Shown here: one piece after another, positions 25,094-33,566 of the stretch
Layout: the number at the start of each line of letters is the position of its first letter
Position numbering within the stretch: position 1 is the first letter of the stretch
Assembly: GCA_004208945.1 (NCBI GenBank)
Contig: SGPE01000030.1
Coordinates: 186,001-250,000 of the forward strand
Reading direction: 5' to 3'
DNA length: 64,000 nt
Origin: Pseudoalteromonas sp. CO133X
GTDB lineage: Bacteria; Pseudomonadota; Gammaproteobacteria; Enterobacterales; Alteromonadaceae
The notes under the pieces: generated by a model
The model's database searches: none
Seen by the model: the letters and a program-made list of their open reading frames with translations, nothing else
Told to the model about the DNA's origin: nothing
Translations under genes and position numbers: made by a program

Positions 25094-25932
25094 AGTTCTA
25101 TCACTTCGATAGCCCCACGTTTTTGCATAGTCACATACATTTTAGTTTGTGACTCATTAAATGTTAGATTAGTTGGGTGTTGGCCTTTTAGTTTATAAGT
25201 TTTTAACACCTTGCCTTTGGGTGATACTTTAAGCACTTTGCCCGCGCCATAACGAGTAATGAAAATTTGACCTTTACTGTTTACTCGCATGCCATCAAGG
25301 CCATGGTCGTCAAAGCGTATCAGTTCTTGTTTGTTACTGATGTTTAGCTCATCGTCAAGATCATACTGCCAAACCACACGCTGCACACTTTCATTTACGT
25401 AAAGTTTAGTATTGTCACCGTTCACAGCCACGCCATTGGTTGTGCCCATATTTTTTTCAAGAAGTTCAGTGCTGCCATCAGTATTAATACGCCACAACTG
25501 GCCTGTACTTTTTGACCAGTTCGGATCACTCGCAAACAGTGCCCCACTTTTAGTGATACTAATATCATTTGGCTGATTCATTTTAGCGTTATGTGCAAAC
25601 ACTTCGACTTGATGAGTATTAGCAGGTACTTTTAAAATATTATGATTTACATAATCAGCAATATAGAGGTTACCTTGTTCATCAAATTGCAAGCCATTAC
25701 CAACGCTGTCATTTGGTAAACGCACAAATAATGATGACTTACCCATGTTATCAACACGTCCAATAGTCCCCTGCTCAGCATAATTCACTGCATATAAGGT
25801 ATCGTTGTACATGGTTGGCCCTTCAACACCTTGAGTGAACACGTTATCTTTCACAAAGTCTTGGCTATCAATTGCCAATGCAAGCGGCGTACATAAAAAG
25901 CTAGTCAGAGCAATAAGTGTGTGAAGTCTCAT
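25090..25932 (-). CDS. SMP-30/gluconolactonase/LRE-like beta-propeller protein, exported
   Basis: The 280-residue protein has a signal peptide (cut after 'CTPLALA') and then a six-bladed propeller. Repeats carry 'GNLYIADYVNHNIL', 'QPNDISITKSGALFASDP' and 'GLDGMRVNSKGQIFITRYG'. The metal-binding residues of SMP-30 lactonases are expected at the N and D of these blades ('TNGVAVNGDN', 'LDGMRV'). It is likely a periplasmic lactonase or binding propeller. It lies 10 bp downstream of a small periplasmic protein gene and is co-transcribed with it. Confidence 0.82.
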   Translation of the reverse strand: MRLHTLIALTSFLCTPLALAIDSQDFVKDNVFTQGVEGPTMYNDTLYAVNYAEQGTIGRVDNMGKSSLFVRLPNDSVGNGLQFDEQGNLYIADYVNHNILKVPANTHQVEVFAHNAKMNQPNDISITKSGALFASDPNWSKSTGQLWRINTDGSTELLEKNMGTTNGVAVNGDNTKLYVNESVQRVVWQYDLDDELNISNKQELIRFDDHGLDGMRVNSKGQIFITRYGAGKVLKVSPKGKVLKTYKLKGQHPTNLTFNESQTKMYVTMQKRGAIEVIEL

Positions 25933-25942
25933 AATGGTCCTT

Positions 25943-26362
25943 TTAATTATCTAAACTGGTGTATACAGCTAAAATTGGATATTCATTTTCACCAAAAGAC
26001 AGCGTTAACGAACGTTTTTCTCCGTTATCAAGCTTAACACCGCCACTGAAAGAGGATGGCTGTATTCTTGAGCCATCAGCAAACAAAGCCATAATATGAT
26101 CAGCTTGTAAAATACGCGAGCCTGACGCTTTATTCTCAACGGTGACAACCGCTAAACGCCTGCCACTTTCACTGCTCATCAACACGCTATGAACAATGCT
26201 GAATTCACTTTCTTTTGGGTATCGCCTTGCATCATTTTCAAACGCAAATGCACTTCTTGCTGGCAAAGTAGGATCAACCGACAAAGTCCCTGAATTCGCT
26301 TGTGCATTGGTTGCAGTAAGCCCCATAACAAGCGCCATTATTATTAAAGAAATACCTTTCAT
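25943..26362 (-). CDS. Small exported hypothetical protein
   Basis: A 139-residue protein with a clear signal peptide (cut after 'ATNAQA') and a mature part of beta strands that I do not recognise. It is first in a two-gene unit with the SMP-30-like protein 10 bp downstream, so the two probably act together in the periplasm. No cysteines are in the mature part. Confidence 0.7.
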   Translation of the reverse strand: MKGISLIIMALVMGLTATNAQANSGTLSVDPTLPARSAFAFENDARRYPKESEFSIVHSVLMSSESGRRLAVVTVENKASGSRILQADHIMALFADGSRIQPSSFSGGVKLDNGEKRSLTLSFGENEYPILAVYTSLDN

Positions 26363-26548
26363 ATCAATCCTTTTTGATCAGCTGAATATTTTTTCAGCAT
26401 ACACCGTAATAATACGTGGTGCAAAATGGATTGTTGCTTAACTGCAATTAACATTCCCTACTTGGTAACAATTTAATCATTGATTTCTATTGGCATGCCC
26501 GCACCTCTTTATTACACAGAATTAAAAGCTAAGTCATAGGAGCTAAGC

Positions 26549-27580
26549 ATGTCTGATCTTCAAAACCGTCAATATATTCTCGAGTCACGCCCAAATGGCC
26601 CTGCAACGAAAAGTAACGTTGCGTTAAAGACAAACTCAGTATCATCACCTAAAGAGGGTGAAGTATTGTTAAGAACGATTTATTTATCTCTTGACCCTTA
26701 TATGCGAGGCCGCATGAGCGATGCGGAGTCTTATGCAGATCCTGTTGAAATTGGCGATGTAATGGTTGGTGCAACCATCTGTCAGGTTGAGCAATCAGCG
26801 CATCCCGATTATAAAGTCGGTGAATGGGTATTGGCTTACACAGGCTGGCAAGAATATGCGATTAGTAATACTGAAGGGCTAATGAAACTAGGTGAAAACC
26901 CAGACAACCCTTCTTACGCGCTCGGAATTTTAGGCATGCCAGGGTTTACCGCCTATATGGGATTACTGGATATTGGTGAACCAAAAGCGGGCGAAACTGT
27001 TGTTGTGGCAGCAGCAACGGGGCCAGTTGGTGCAACTGTAGGTCAAATCGCAAAAATTAAAGGCTGTAAGGTTGTCGGTGTGGCAGGCGGTAAGGAAAAA
27101 TGCCAACACGCTGTAGAACACTTAGGCTTTGACGCATGTATTGATCATAAAGCTGACGACTTCGATGAGCAACTAAAAGCCGCTTGTGACCAAGGCATTG
27201 ATGTTTATTATGAAAATGTCGGTGGTCATGTTCTTGATGCAGTGCTGCCTTTACTCAATACAAAAGCGCGTGTGCCCTTGTGTGGTTTAGTATCACAGTA
27301 CAATGCAACTGAATTACCACCTGGGCCTGATCGTTTATCGATGCTGATGGGCTTGATTTTAAGAAAACGTATCAAGGTACAAGGCTTTATTATTTTTGAT
27401 GATTACGGGGATCGCTATGACGAGTTTGCAAAAGACATGCAGCAATGGCTAAAAGAAGGGAAAGTTAAATACAAAGAACACCTAGAAGCTGATTTTGAAA
27501 ATACACTTGATGCCTTTAACGCTATGTTAAACGGTGAAAACTTCGGTAAAACGGTTGTTCAAGTACAAAAGCCACTGTAA
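26549..27580 (+). CDS. NADP-dependent medium-chain oxidoreductase (prostaglandin-reductase/CurA-like)
   Basis: The 343-residue MDR-family protein belongs to the leukotriene B4 dehydrogenase/CurA branch that reduces alkenal double bonds with NADPH. It has 'LYLSLDPYMRGRM' near residue 50, the nucleotide site 'AAATGPVGATVGQIAKIKG' near 150-168, and 'YYENVGGHVLDAVLPLL' near 225. No zinc ligands are present, as expected. AGGAG precedes the ATG. It is followed, after an imperfect hairpin, by a glutathione S-transferase gene; both suggest detoxification of reactive carbonyls. Confidence 0.9.
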   Translation: MSDLQNRQYILESRPNGPATKSNVALKTNSVSSPKEGEVLLRTIYLSLDPYMRGRMSDAESYADPVEIGDVMVGATICQVEQSAHPDYKVGEWVLAYTGWQEYAISNTEGLMKLGENPDNPSYALGILGMPGFTAYMGLLDIGEPKAGETVVVAAATGPVGATVGQIAKIKGCKVVGVAGGKEKCQHAVEHLGFDACIDHKADDFDEQLKAACDQGIDVYYENVGGHVLDAVLPLLNTKARVPLCGLVSQYNATELPPGPDRLSMLMGLILRKRIKVQGFIIFDDYGDRYDEFAKDMQQWLKEGKVKYKEHLEADFENTLDAFNAMLNGENFGKTVVQVQKPL

Positions 27581-27600
27581 TACTGATCCATTCAAATTAT

Positions 27601-27625
27601 GTGGGCGTAGTAAAACCACGCCCAC
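27601..27625 (+). terminator. Hairpin between the oxidoreductase and GST genes
   Basis: GTGGGCGT and ACGCCCAC flank a short inner pair, giving an 8-bp stem with one mismatch and two further pairs. It has no T-run, so it more likely attenuates or stabilises the transcript between the two genes. Confidence 0.5.
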
Positions 27626-27638
27626 AAAAGGATAACTT

Positions 27639-28256
27639 ATGATTAAACTCCATCATTTAAATAAATCACGTTCAAAGCGTATTATTTGGCTTTTAGAAGA
27701 GCTAGGCATTGACTACGACCTTGTTGCTTATCAGCGCAACCCCGAAACGTTTTTAGCTCCTGATGACCTAAAAGAAATTCATCCACTAGGTAAGGCTCCC
27801 GTAATTGAAGATAATGGCAAAGTTATTACCGAATCGGGTGCCATTACCGATTATTTAATAACAACATATGGTAAAGGCAAATACATGCCAGAACCACAAT
27901 CTGATAGCTATGTTCGTTACCAGCAATGGCTTCACTTTGCCGAAAGCTCTGCAATGGTGCCTTTTTTATTAAAGCTCTTTATTACAAAAGATGGTTGTAA
28001 AACTAACTTTATAGGTGACTATGCTGATAATGAAATTGGTAAAATACTGAGCTATGTGAATCAACAACTAAAAGGTAAACAGTATTTAGTTGATGATACA
28101 TTGACTGGGGCTGATTTTATGATGTCGTTTGTTATTGAAAAGGTCGCTGAAGCTGGCATGTTGTCACACTTTACTGAAATAGAGCGCTATTTTGAGCAAC
28201 TTAAAACGCATGAAAGCTATCATACTGCTAATGAGTTGGAAGAAAAATACGGATAA
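27639..28256 (+). CDS. Glutathione S-transferase
   Basis: The 205-residue GST has an N-terminal thioredoxin fold ('MIKLHHLNKSRSKRIIWLLE') with the glutathione-binding 'GKAPVIEDNGKVITESGAI' (cis-Pro and Glu-Ser motif, about residues 50-68) and an all-helical C-terminal domain ending with 'LTGADFMMSF'. It lies 58 bp after an alkenal-type reductase, with AAAGGA before its ATG, so both may handle electrophiles. Followed by a terminator at 28262. Confidence 0.92.
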   Translation: MIKLHHLNKSRSKRIIWLLEELGIDYDLVAYQRNPETFLAPDDLKEIHPLGKAPVIEDNGKVITESGAITDYLITTYGKGKYMPEPQSDSYVRYQQWLHFAESSAMVPFLLKLFITKDGCKTNFIGDYADNEIGKILSYVNQQLKGKQYLVDDTLTGADFMMSFVIEKVAEAGMLSHFTEIERYFEQLKTHESYHTANELEEKYG

Positions 28257-28261
28257 AATAG

Positions 28262-28287
28262 ATAAAGGCACATTATAGTGCCTTTAT
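28262..28287 (+). terminator. Terminator-like hairpin after the GST gene
   Basis: ATAAAGGCAC (28262-28271) and GTGCCTTTAT (28278-28287) form a perfect 10-bp stem with a 6-base loop, directly after the GST stop. The T-run is short. Confidence 0.65.
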
Positions 28288-28320
28288 AACCGTATAGTAA
28301 CAACATAACAGGGATAACCC

Positions 28321-28815
28321 TTGGTTACACTGCGTGATTTCATAGAATCGGATGCCGAACAACTCGTCGCTATACTTAACGATAGCGACGTTACACAATA
28401 CCTCTCAACTAAAATACCTTCCCCTTATAGCAATGCGGATGCACTGTGGTGGATAAACGAAGGCAGTCGAGGTAGCCTCATAAAAGCAATTGTATTCAAT
28501 AACAAGCTAATTGGCTGTATTGGACTAAATCGTGGGGAGTTTGAATATAACCGTTCTGGTGAAATTGGCTATTGGCTTGCAAAAGATTACTGGCGACAAG
28601 GCATAACCTCATCGGCAATAAAGCAAATAATCGATATGACCTTCACTCAAACTGATATTATACGAGTGTTGGCCAGCGTATTTTCTAATAATATAGCGTC
28701 GATGCAGTTGCTTCTTAAGTCAGGTTTCAAACAAGAGGCCATTTTACGAAACGCAATTTTCAAAAATAAGCAATTTTACGATAACCACATTTTCGTTATA
28801 TTTAAGCAAAGTTAA
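28321..28815 (+). CDS. GNAT acetyltransferase, RimJ/RimL-like
   Basis: A 164-residue GNAT of the RimJ/RimL/SpeG type: 'LVTLRDFIESD' at the start, 'GEIGYWLAKDYWRQGITSSAI' with the acetyl-CoA loop (residues about 80-100), and 'VFSNNIASMQLLLKSGF'. The start is a TTG; an in-frame stop lies two codons upstream, so no earlier start is possible. Acceptors in this group include protein N-termini and spermidine. It follows the GST terminator and is probably transcribed alone. Confidence 0.87.
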   Translation: MVTLRDFIESDAEQLVAILNDSDVTQYLSTKIPSPYSNADALWWINEGSRGSLIKAIVFNNKLIGCIGLNRGEFEYNRSGEIGYWLAKDYWRQGITSSAIKQIIDMTFTQTDIIRVLASVFSNNIASMQLLLKSGFKQEAILRNAIFKNKQFYDNHIFVIFKQS

Positions 28816-28901
28816 TTAGAAAACATGATATTTCAGGTCAATATTTAAGTCTAATTCAGTATAATTGACTAATTAAGCGGATGATTTTATAAAGGATTAT
28901 A

Positions 28902-29321
28902 ATGGGCGCAGTATTAAAAATATTATGGCACTGCGGAGCCGCCTTTTTTTGGGGATGTAGTACAGTTGCGCTACTTATTTGGGGTATTTCATCTATTACC
29001 CCTGATTGGTGTGGCACAGAGCAATATGAAGTATTTTTATCTCCTAACAAAGATAAACAAGCGGTTGTTTCTATAATAAATTGTGGCGCTACAACAAACT
29101 TTGAAACACAAATTTCAGTCACAAAAGTAAACGAGCCAAGCGAGAAAACGACCTTTCTAGTACTCGATGGTCACCCAAATCATCTCGAATACAAGGTGAC
29201 TTGGCTATCTAATGATGAAATTGAACTTACCGACTTCAACTTCAAGGACTTACTAAAGTTTCGTAGTAGAAATACAGCAGGTGATATCGCTATGTCACGG
29301 ATTGAACCCAAAAAGACTTAA
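28902..29321 (+). CDS. Single-pass membrane-anchored hypothetical protein
   Basis: The 139-residue protein has one N-terminal membrane segment (about residues 8-30) and a mainly beta periplasmic domain with two cysteines that could pair ('PDWCGTEQY', 'IINCGATTN'). I do not recognise the family. AAGGAT precedes the ATG at good spacing. It ends 4 bp from the convergent response-regulator gene. Confidence 0.65.
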   Translation: MGAVLKILWHCGAAFFWGCSTVALLIWGISSITPDWCGTEQYEVFLSPNKDKQAVVSIINCGATTNFETQISVTKVNEPSEKTTFLVLDGHPNHLEYKVTWLSNDEIELTDFNFKDLLKFRSRNTAGDIAMSRIEPKKT

Positions 29322-29324
29322 GCC

Positions 29325-29993
29325 TTAATCAACCAACCGATAACCCACTGCGGGCTCAGTTAAGATATGCTTTGGGCTCGCTGCATTTTGCTCGAGCTTT
29401 TGCCGTAACTGACCAATGTGTACACGTACATATTCAGGACGATTAATATACTGCTCACCCCACACCTCAGATAAGATAGCGTTATGCGTTAGCACCTTAT
29501 CTTTTTGCTGAAATAACAACAGCAATATAGCGTACTCTTTTTTAGTTAGTTTAACTTCTTCAGCGCCTTTACGGACCACGTGCTTATGTGGGTCGATGTG
29601 AATATCGCCACATTGCAAAGTTAGGCTTGGTGTTGTTTGTGTGCGAAGTAGCACCCGAATACGTGCTAATAATTCGTTTGCGCTGAATGGTTTGGTTAGG
29701 TAATCGTTAGCGCCATTATCAAGCGCGGTGACTTTTTCTGTTTCGCCATCCCGTGCAGAAAGTACTAATACAGGGAGCAGACTCCACAGCCTAAACTCCA
29801 CCAGCCAATCTTGCCCATCCATATCGAGTAAGCCTAAATCAAGTAGCACTAAATCAAACTGCTGCTGGCTTAAAAGTGCAAACGCATCAAGCCCTTTGGC
29901 GCACACACTGACTTTATGATTGCTGGCTTTTAGCAGTGTTTTTAAAAAACTTTGCAGAGGCGGTGAGTCCTCTAAAACCAAAATATTAGCCAC
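29325..29993 (-). CDS. KdpE-like response regulator (OmpR family)
   Basis: The 222-residue regulator has a receiver domain (phospho-aspartate in 'LVLLDLGLLDMDG', with 'LTKPFSANELLARIRVLLRT' at its end) and an OmpR-type winged helix ('VKLTKKEYAILLLLFQQ', 'YVRVHIGQLRQKLE', 'TEPAVGYRLVD'). The C-terminal features match KdpE. It overlaps the kinase gene by 8 bp, so they are co-translated. The expected target is the divergent K+ transporter at 31468, whose upstream region carries phased TATAAAG repeats. No kdpFABC operon is present in the window. Confidence 0.9.
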   Translation of the reverse strand: MANILVLEDSPPLQSFLKTLLKASNHKVSVCAKGLDAFALLSQQQFDLVLLDLGLLDMDGQDWLVEFRLWSLLPVLVLSARDGETEKVTALDNGANDYLTKPFSANELLARIRVLLRTQTTPSLTLQCGDIHIDPHKHVVRKGAEEVKLTKKEYAILLLLFQQKDKVLTHNAILSEVWGEQYINRPEYVRVHIGQLRQKLEQNAASPKHILTEPAVGYRLVD

Positions 29994-31290
29994 GGCTGTT
30001 ACTCCAAATTAATTTAGCTGTTGCCTGCTTTGTTTGCTCATTGAGGGTTAATTCAAAGCGTCCTTGATGACACTTAGCAACTACATCGCAGATCACACTC
30101 CCTAAGCCAACTCCTTCATCTTGACTCGTCTCATGCTTACTGGCAAAAGGGTTGATTAACACTATTTGATATTCATTGTGTGTTTCAATAAATTGCATAC
30201 TTGCTGTGCCATCACCATAGCGCGCTGCGTTCTCGAGCATATTGGCAAAGGCAATTTCAAGTAAGGTTTCATCACCAAAGCAGAGACTGTTTGGCTGAGC
30301 CTCAATGCTCAATTTAAAGCATTGTAATTGCTGCTGGCGACGTGATTTTGCTTCGCTAACAAGAGTCGAAATAGGCAGTTTTTGCCAGTTAATATTCTCA
30401 GCTAACTTATTAACTTTACTAAGCTCCATGACTTTATCAAAGTGCTGGTTAAGTATTTTACTTTGCTCATAAATATTAGCAGCTTGCTCTTTGATAACCT
30501 CAGAGCTTAGTTGGATATCATCATCAGCCAACATGCTTGATGCACCCATAATGGTTGCTAATGGCGTACGTAAGTCATGGGATAAACTGCGCAATAAAGT
30601 GTTTTTTGACCTTTCTAGCTCCGCCTGCACTTTTATCGCCGCGGATTGCTCACGCAGTAAGGTTTTCTCTTGAACCTGATACAGTAAAGAGCATGCTGTA
30701 TTCGCCAAAGCTAGTTGCTCAGCATTCAGTGTTTTAGCAAATGCAATACCGCCAAATTCAGCTTGTTGTTCGTTTAAATAAATAAACTGCCGAGAGCCTG
30801 TTAGCTGCCAGTTACACGCAACCTTTAAATGCGCAGCCATAGTTTTTAAAAACAACTGCTTTTGTTCCTCAAGGCTATCGAGATCATTGAGCTTTTTAGC
30901 TAACTCATACAATAAGCGACTATTACTTGCATGAGCTTGTACATCGCGAACCTTGGTATTGAGCTCCCCAGCGAGGTGGCTTATCACTAAACCCACAATC
31001 AGCATCACCAAAAAGGTAACCACATATTCAATATTTTCGATATGAAAAGTAAAATACGGCACCACATAAAACCAGTCAGTGCAGGCAACACTCACTAAGG
31101 TGGTAAGCGCGGCCACACGACGATTACTTCGCACCGCAACCCAGGTTACCCACAGCAGCTGTAACATCACAATATCAGTGGTTGTAAACAGTTCTCGAAA
31201 CGGAAAAATCGTGAGTACCACTACAAGTGGCATCAACACACTTAAAAATGCGGCTTTTAAATACTGTATTTTGAATACTGACTGCATCAT
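29986..31290 (-). CDS. KdpD-like sensor histidine kinase lacking the N-terminal KdpD/Usp part
   Basis: The 434-residue protein begins directly with the DUF4118 four-helix membrane sensor of KdpD (residues about 12-110), then a GAF-like linker (about 120-210), the phospho-acceptor box 'SLSHDLRTPLATI', and an ATPase domain ('FANMLENAARYGDG', 'GVGLGSVICDVV'). KdpD is normally about 890 residues; here the cytoplasmic KdpD/universal-stress half is absent, and with it the known c-di-AMP/UspC contact region. It overlaps the kdpE-like gene and faces the ktrAB-like operon. Confidence 0.9.
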   Translation of the reverse strand: MMQSVFKIQYLKAAFLSVLMPLVVVLTIFPFRELFTTTDIVMLQLLWVTWVAVRSNRRVAALTTLVSVACTDWFYVVPYFTFHIENIEYVVTFLVMLIVGLVISHLAGELNTKVRDVQAHASNSRLLYELAKKLNDLDSLEEQKQLFLKTMAAHLKVACNWQLTGSRQFIYLNEQQAEFGGIAFAKTLNAEQLALANTACSLLYQVQEKTLLREQSAAIKVQAELERSKNTLLRSLSHDLRTPLATIMGASSMLADDDIQLSSEVIKEQAANIYEQSKILNQHFDKVMELSKVNKLAENINWQKLPISTLVSEAKSRRQQQLQCFKLSIEAQPNSLCFGDETLLEIAFANMLENAARYGDGTASMQFIETHNEYQIVLINPFASKHETSQDEGVGLGSVICDVVAKCHQGRFELTLNEQTKQATAKLIWSNSRG

Positions 31291-31343
31291 CTTTTCACTT
31301 ATTTTTTGTCCCTATTAGATTAAAGGGTTTTCAATTTTGTCAC

Positions 31344-31393
31344 TATAAAGTTTTTATAAAGTTTTTTTCATTCAGCATAAAATCTTTATAAAG
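31344..31393. promoter_or_regulatory. Phased TATAAAG repeats in the divergent kinase/K+ transporter promoter region
   Basis: TATAAAG occurs at 31344, 31355 and 31387; the last is the centre of a perfect CTTTATAAAG palindrome (31384-31393). Spacings of 11 and 32 bp are one and three helical turns. Known KdpE boxes are AT-rich TTTATA/TTTACA repeats, so these may be its binding sites, controlling the divergent ktrAB-like genes. Confidence 0.55.
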
Positions 31394-31467
31394 CTTCTGC
31401 CATGTCTAAAGACTTCTGTTTTTTTGCCATTAACATTTAGCGCGAACCCACAATAGCGAGAAAAACA

Positions 31468-32127
31468 ATGGCTCAGTTTGCAGTAATCGGATTAGGACGT
31501 TTTGGCGTAACCGCCTGTTTAGAACTTTCAAAACAAGGGCACACGGTATGTGCCGCAGATATTAGCGAAAGCACCGTTAATCACTATGCCGACCAGCTCA
31601 GTTTTACGGTGGTAGTCGACGCCAGTGATGAAACACAATTAGCGCGGCTCGATTTACCCAGTTGCCAAGCCGTATTGGTGGCCATTGGCGAGAATATTGA
31701 AGCCAGTATTTTATGTGTATTGCACTTAAAAAACTTAGGCGTAAAGCAAATTTGGGTAAAGGCCTGTACCAAAAGCCATCATCAAATCCTAAGTAAACTG
31801 GGTGTTGAACGCATCATTCACCCAGAAGAAGAAATGGGCGTGAGAGTTGCACAAGCACTTAACTACCCAATGGTTAATCAATATTTCCCGCTTAACCAGT
31901 CCACGTTTATTGTTGAACTGGGCATAGATCTGCAGCTTTCAGGTCGCAAAATTGGCTGGCTGCTAAAAGAGCGCAATAGCGATATTAAACCGCTCACACT
32001 ACGCCGTGATGATTATTTCAATACTGAGCTGACTAATGACACCGAACTGCGCCACGGCGATAGTCTGGTGCTACTTGGCTCTAAAACTTATTTAACTAAA
32101 CTAGCAAAACGGTTTCGTGCATTATGA
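31468..32127 (+). CDS. ktrA: TrkA/KtrA-type K+ channel regulatory subunit (RCK)
   Basis: The 219-residue protein has one RCK module: an N-terminal NAD/ATP-binding Rossmann fold with 'VIGLGRFGVTACLELSKQGHTV' shortened here to the key G-x-G-x-x-G at residues 7-12, and a C-terminal RCK-C/TrkA-C domain (about 140-217). Its length equals KtrA (single module), not TrkA (double). It binds the membrane subunit on the cytoplasmic side and gates it with nucleotides. Its stop overlaps the start of the next gene (ATGA), so the two are coupled. Confidence 0.9.
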   Translation: MAQFAVIGLGRFGVTACLELSKQGHTVCAADISESTVNHYADQLSFTVVVDASDETQLARLDLPSCQAVLVAIGENIEASILCVLHLKNLGVKQIWVKACTKSHHQILSKLGVERIIHPEEEMGVRVAQALNYPMVNQYFPLNQSTFIVELGIDLQLSGRKIGWLLKERNSDIKPLTLRRDDYFNTELTNDTELRHGDSLVLLGSKTYLTKLAKRFRAL

Positions 32128-33491
32128 TTAACTGGCAAGCCAACGTTTATCCCAAACAATTTAGTGGTGTGAAGTGTCGCAAGCGGCAAAAAATTAACCC
32201 GCCATTAGTGCTCACTATCGGCTTTATTGTACTAATCATGTTGGGTACGAGTTTACTTATGCTCCCTGTAGCCAGCACCCAACCGATTAGCTGGCTCGAA
32301 GCACTATTTACAGCAACCTCTGCGGTTACAGTAACAGGGCTAGTAGTGATAGATACAGGTACTGCACTGACAGTATTTGGTCAAAGCGTGGTGATGCTAC
32401 TGATTCAAATTGGTGGCATTGGCTTTATGACAGTGGCTGTGATTTCAATATTAAGTTTAGGAAAAACCCTCGGTTTACAACAGCGCTTATTGGCCAGTCG
32501 CGCTTTTGACACCAACGATTTAACCTCGGTGATCAAGGTCGCTAAATACGTTTTAGTCTATTCATTAATTATTGAATCCGTAGCGTTTTGCTTATTATTT
32601 ATCAGTTGGTTTGATGATTATGGTTTAGTAAAAAGTGCTTACCACAGTTTGTTTTATACGATTTCTGCATTTAATAATGCAGGCTTTGCCTTAAGTGGCG
32701 ATAGCTTATCTGCGTTCAAAGGGGATGTGACCGTAAACTTAGTGATCACAGGTTTATTCATTATCGGTGGTTTAGGTTTCACGGTACTAATTGATATTTA
32801 CAAACAAAAACGTTGGTCATCCCTATCAACCAATACACGCCTAGTATTAATTGCGACTTTAGTGATCAATAGCACCGCATTTTTGCTTATCTTTTTATTT
32901 GAACACGCAAACCCTGCTACATTGGCACCACTTACAACGTCAGAGCAAATACTGACCGCATGGTTTCAAGCAGTAACACCTCGTACCGCAGGATTTAATA
33001 CTTTACCGATCGATGCCTTAAGCCAAGATTCTACGCTACTAACCATGCTGCTTATGGTGATTGGCGGTGGCTCAGTCAGTACGGCGAGCGGCATAAAACT
33101 AGGCACCTTTGTGATCTTAATTTTAGCGATGCGCAGTTATTTAAAACAGCAAACAACAGTCACTGTTTTTAACCGCCAATTGAGCGACAAGCTCGTGATC
33201 AAGGCATTAAGCGTCATGATACTGTACTTATTTATCGCCTTTATTAGCATTATGGTTATTGCCAAGCTTGAACAAGGCTCGTTACTAGATATCACCTTTG
33301 AGGCGATTTCAGCACTCAGTACCGTTGGTCTTTCACGGGGGATTACGGGTGATTTAAGCGCACCTAGTCAGCTCATTATCATACTGCTGATGTTGATAGG
33401 CCGAGTTGGCCCACTCACGTTTGCATATTGTTTTGCTCGCCAGCACAGCCAACCTTTGACCTACCCTACTACCAGTATTCAAATTGGCTAA
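32124..33491 (+). CDS. ktrB: KtrB/TrkH-family K+ transporter membrane subunit
   Basis: A 455-residue membrane protein with four M1-P-M2-like repeats. The first pore region reads 'LFTATSAVTVTGLVV' (residues about 65-80) and others are 'SAFNNAGFALSG', 'VTPRTAGFNTL' and 'ISALSTVGLSRG', whose glycines form the K+ filter. Known function: Na+-dependent or energised K+ uptake with the KtrA subunit. It is the second gene of the operon divergent from the KdpDE-like pair. A stem-loop at 33534 follows. Confidence 0.93.
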   Translation: MINWQANVYPKQFSGVKCRKRQKINPPLVLTIGFIVLIMLGTSLLMLPVASTQPISWLEALFTATSAVTVTGLVVIDTGTALTVFGQSVVMLLIQIGGIGFMTVAVISILSLGKTLGLQQRLLASRAFDTNDLTSVIKVAKYVLVYSLIIESVAFCLLFISWFDDYGLVKSAYHSLFYTISAFNNAGFALSGDSLSAFKGDVTVNLVITGLFIIGGLGFTVLIDIYKQKRWSSLSTNTRLVLIATLVINSTAFLLIFLFEHANPATLAPLTTSEQILTAWFQAVTPRTAGFNTLPIDALSQDSTLLTMLLMVIGGGSVSTASGIKLGTFVILILAMRSYLKQQTTVTVFNRQLSDKLVIKALSVMILYLFIAFISIMVIAKLEQGSLLDITFEAISALSTVGLSRGITGDLSAPSQLIIILLMLIGRVGPLTFAYCFARQHSQPLTYPTTSIQIG

Positions 33492-33533
33492 GTGTACTGT
33501 TATGGCACTTTTTAGCGTTAAAACTGTACACCT

Positions 33534-33566
33534 AAAGCCCTGCTACAACTGCTGTAGCAGGGCTTT
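33534..33566. terminator. Bidirectional hairpin between ktrB and recQ
   Basis: AAAGCCCTGCTACA (33534-33547) and TGTAGCAGGGCTTT (33553-33566) form a perfect 14-bp stem with a 5-base loop. The recQ stop codon (33543-33545) lies inside it. T-runs are short, but it sits where convergent transcripts must end. Confidence 0.75.
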
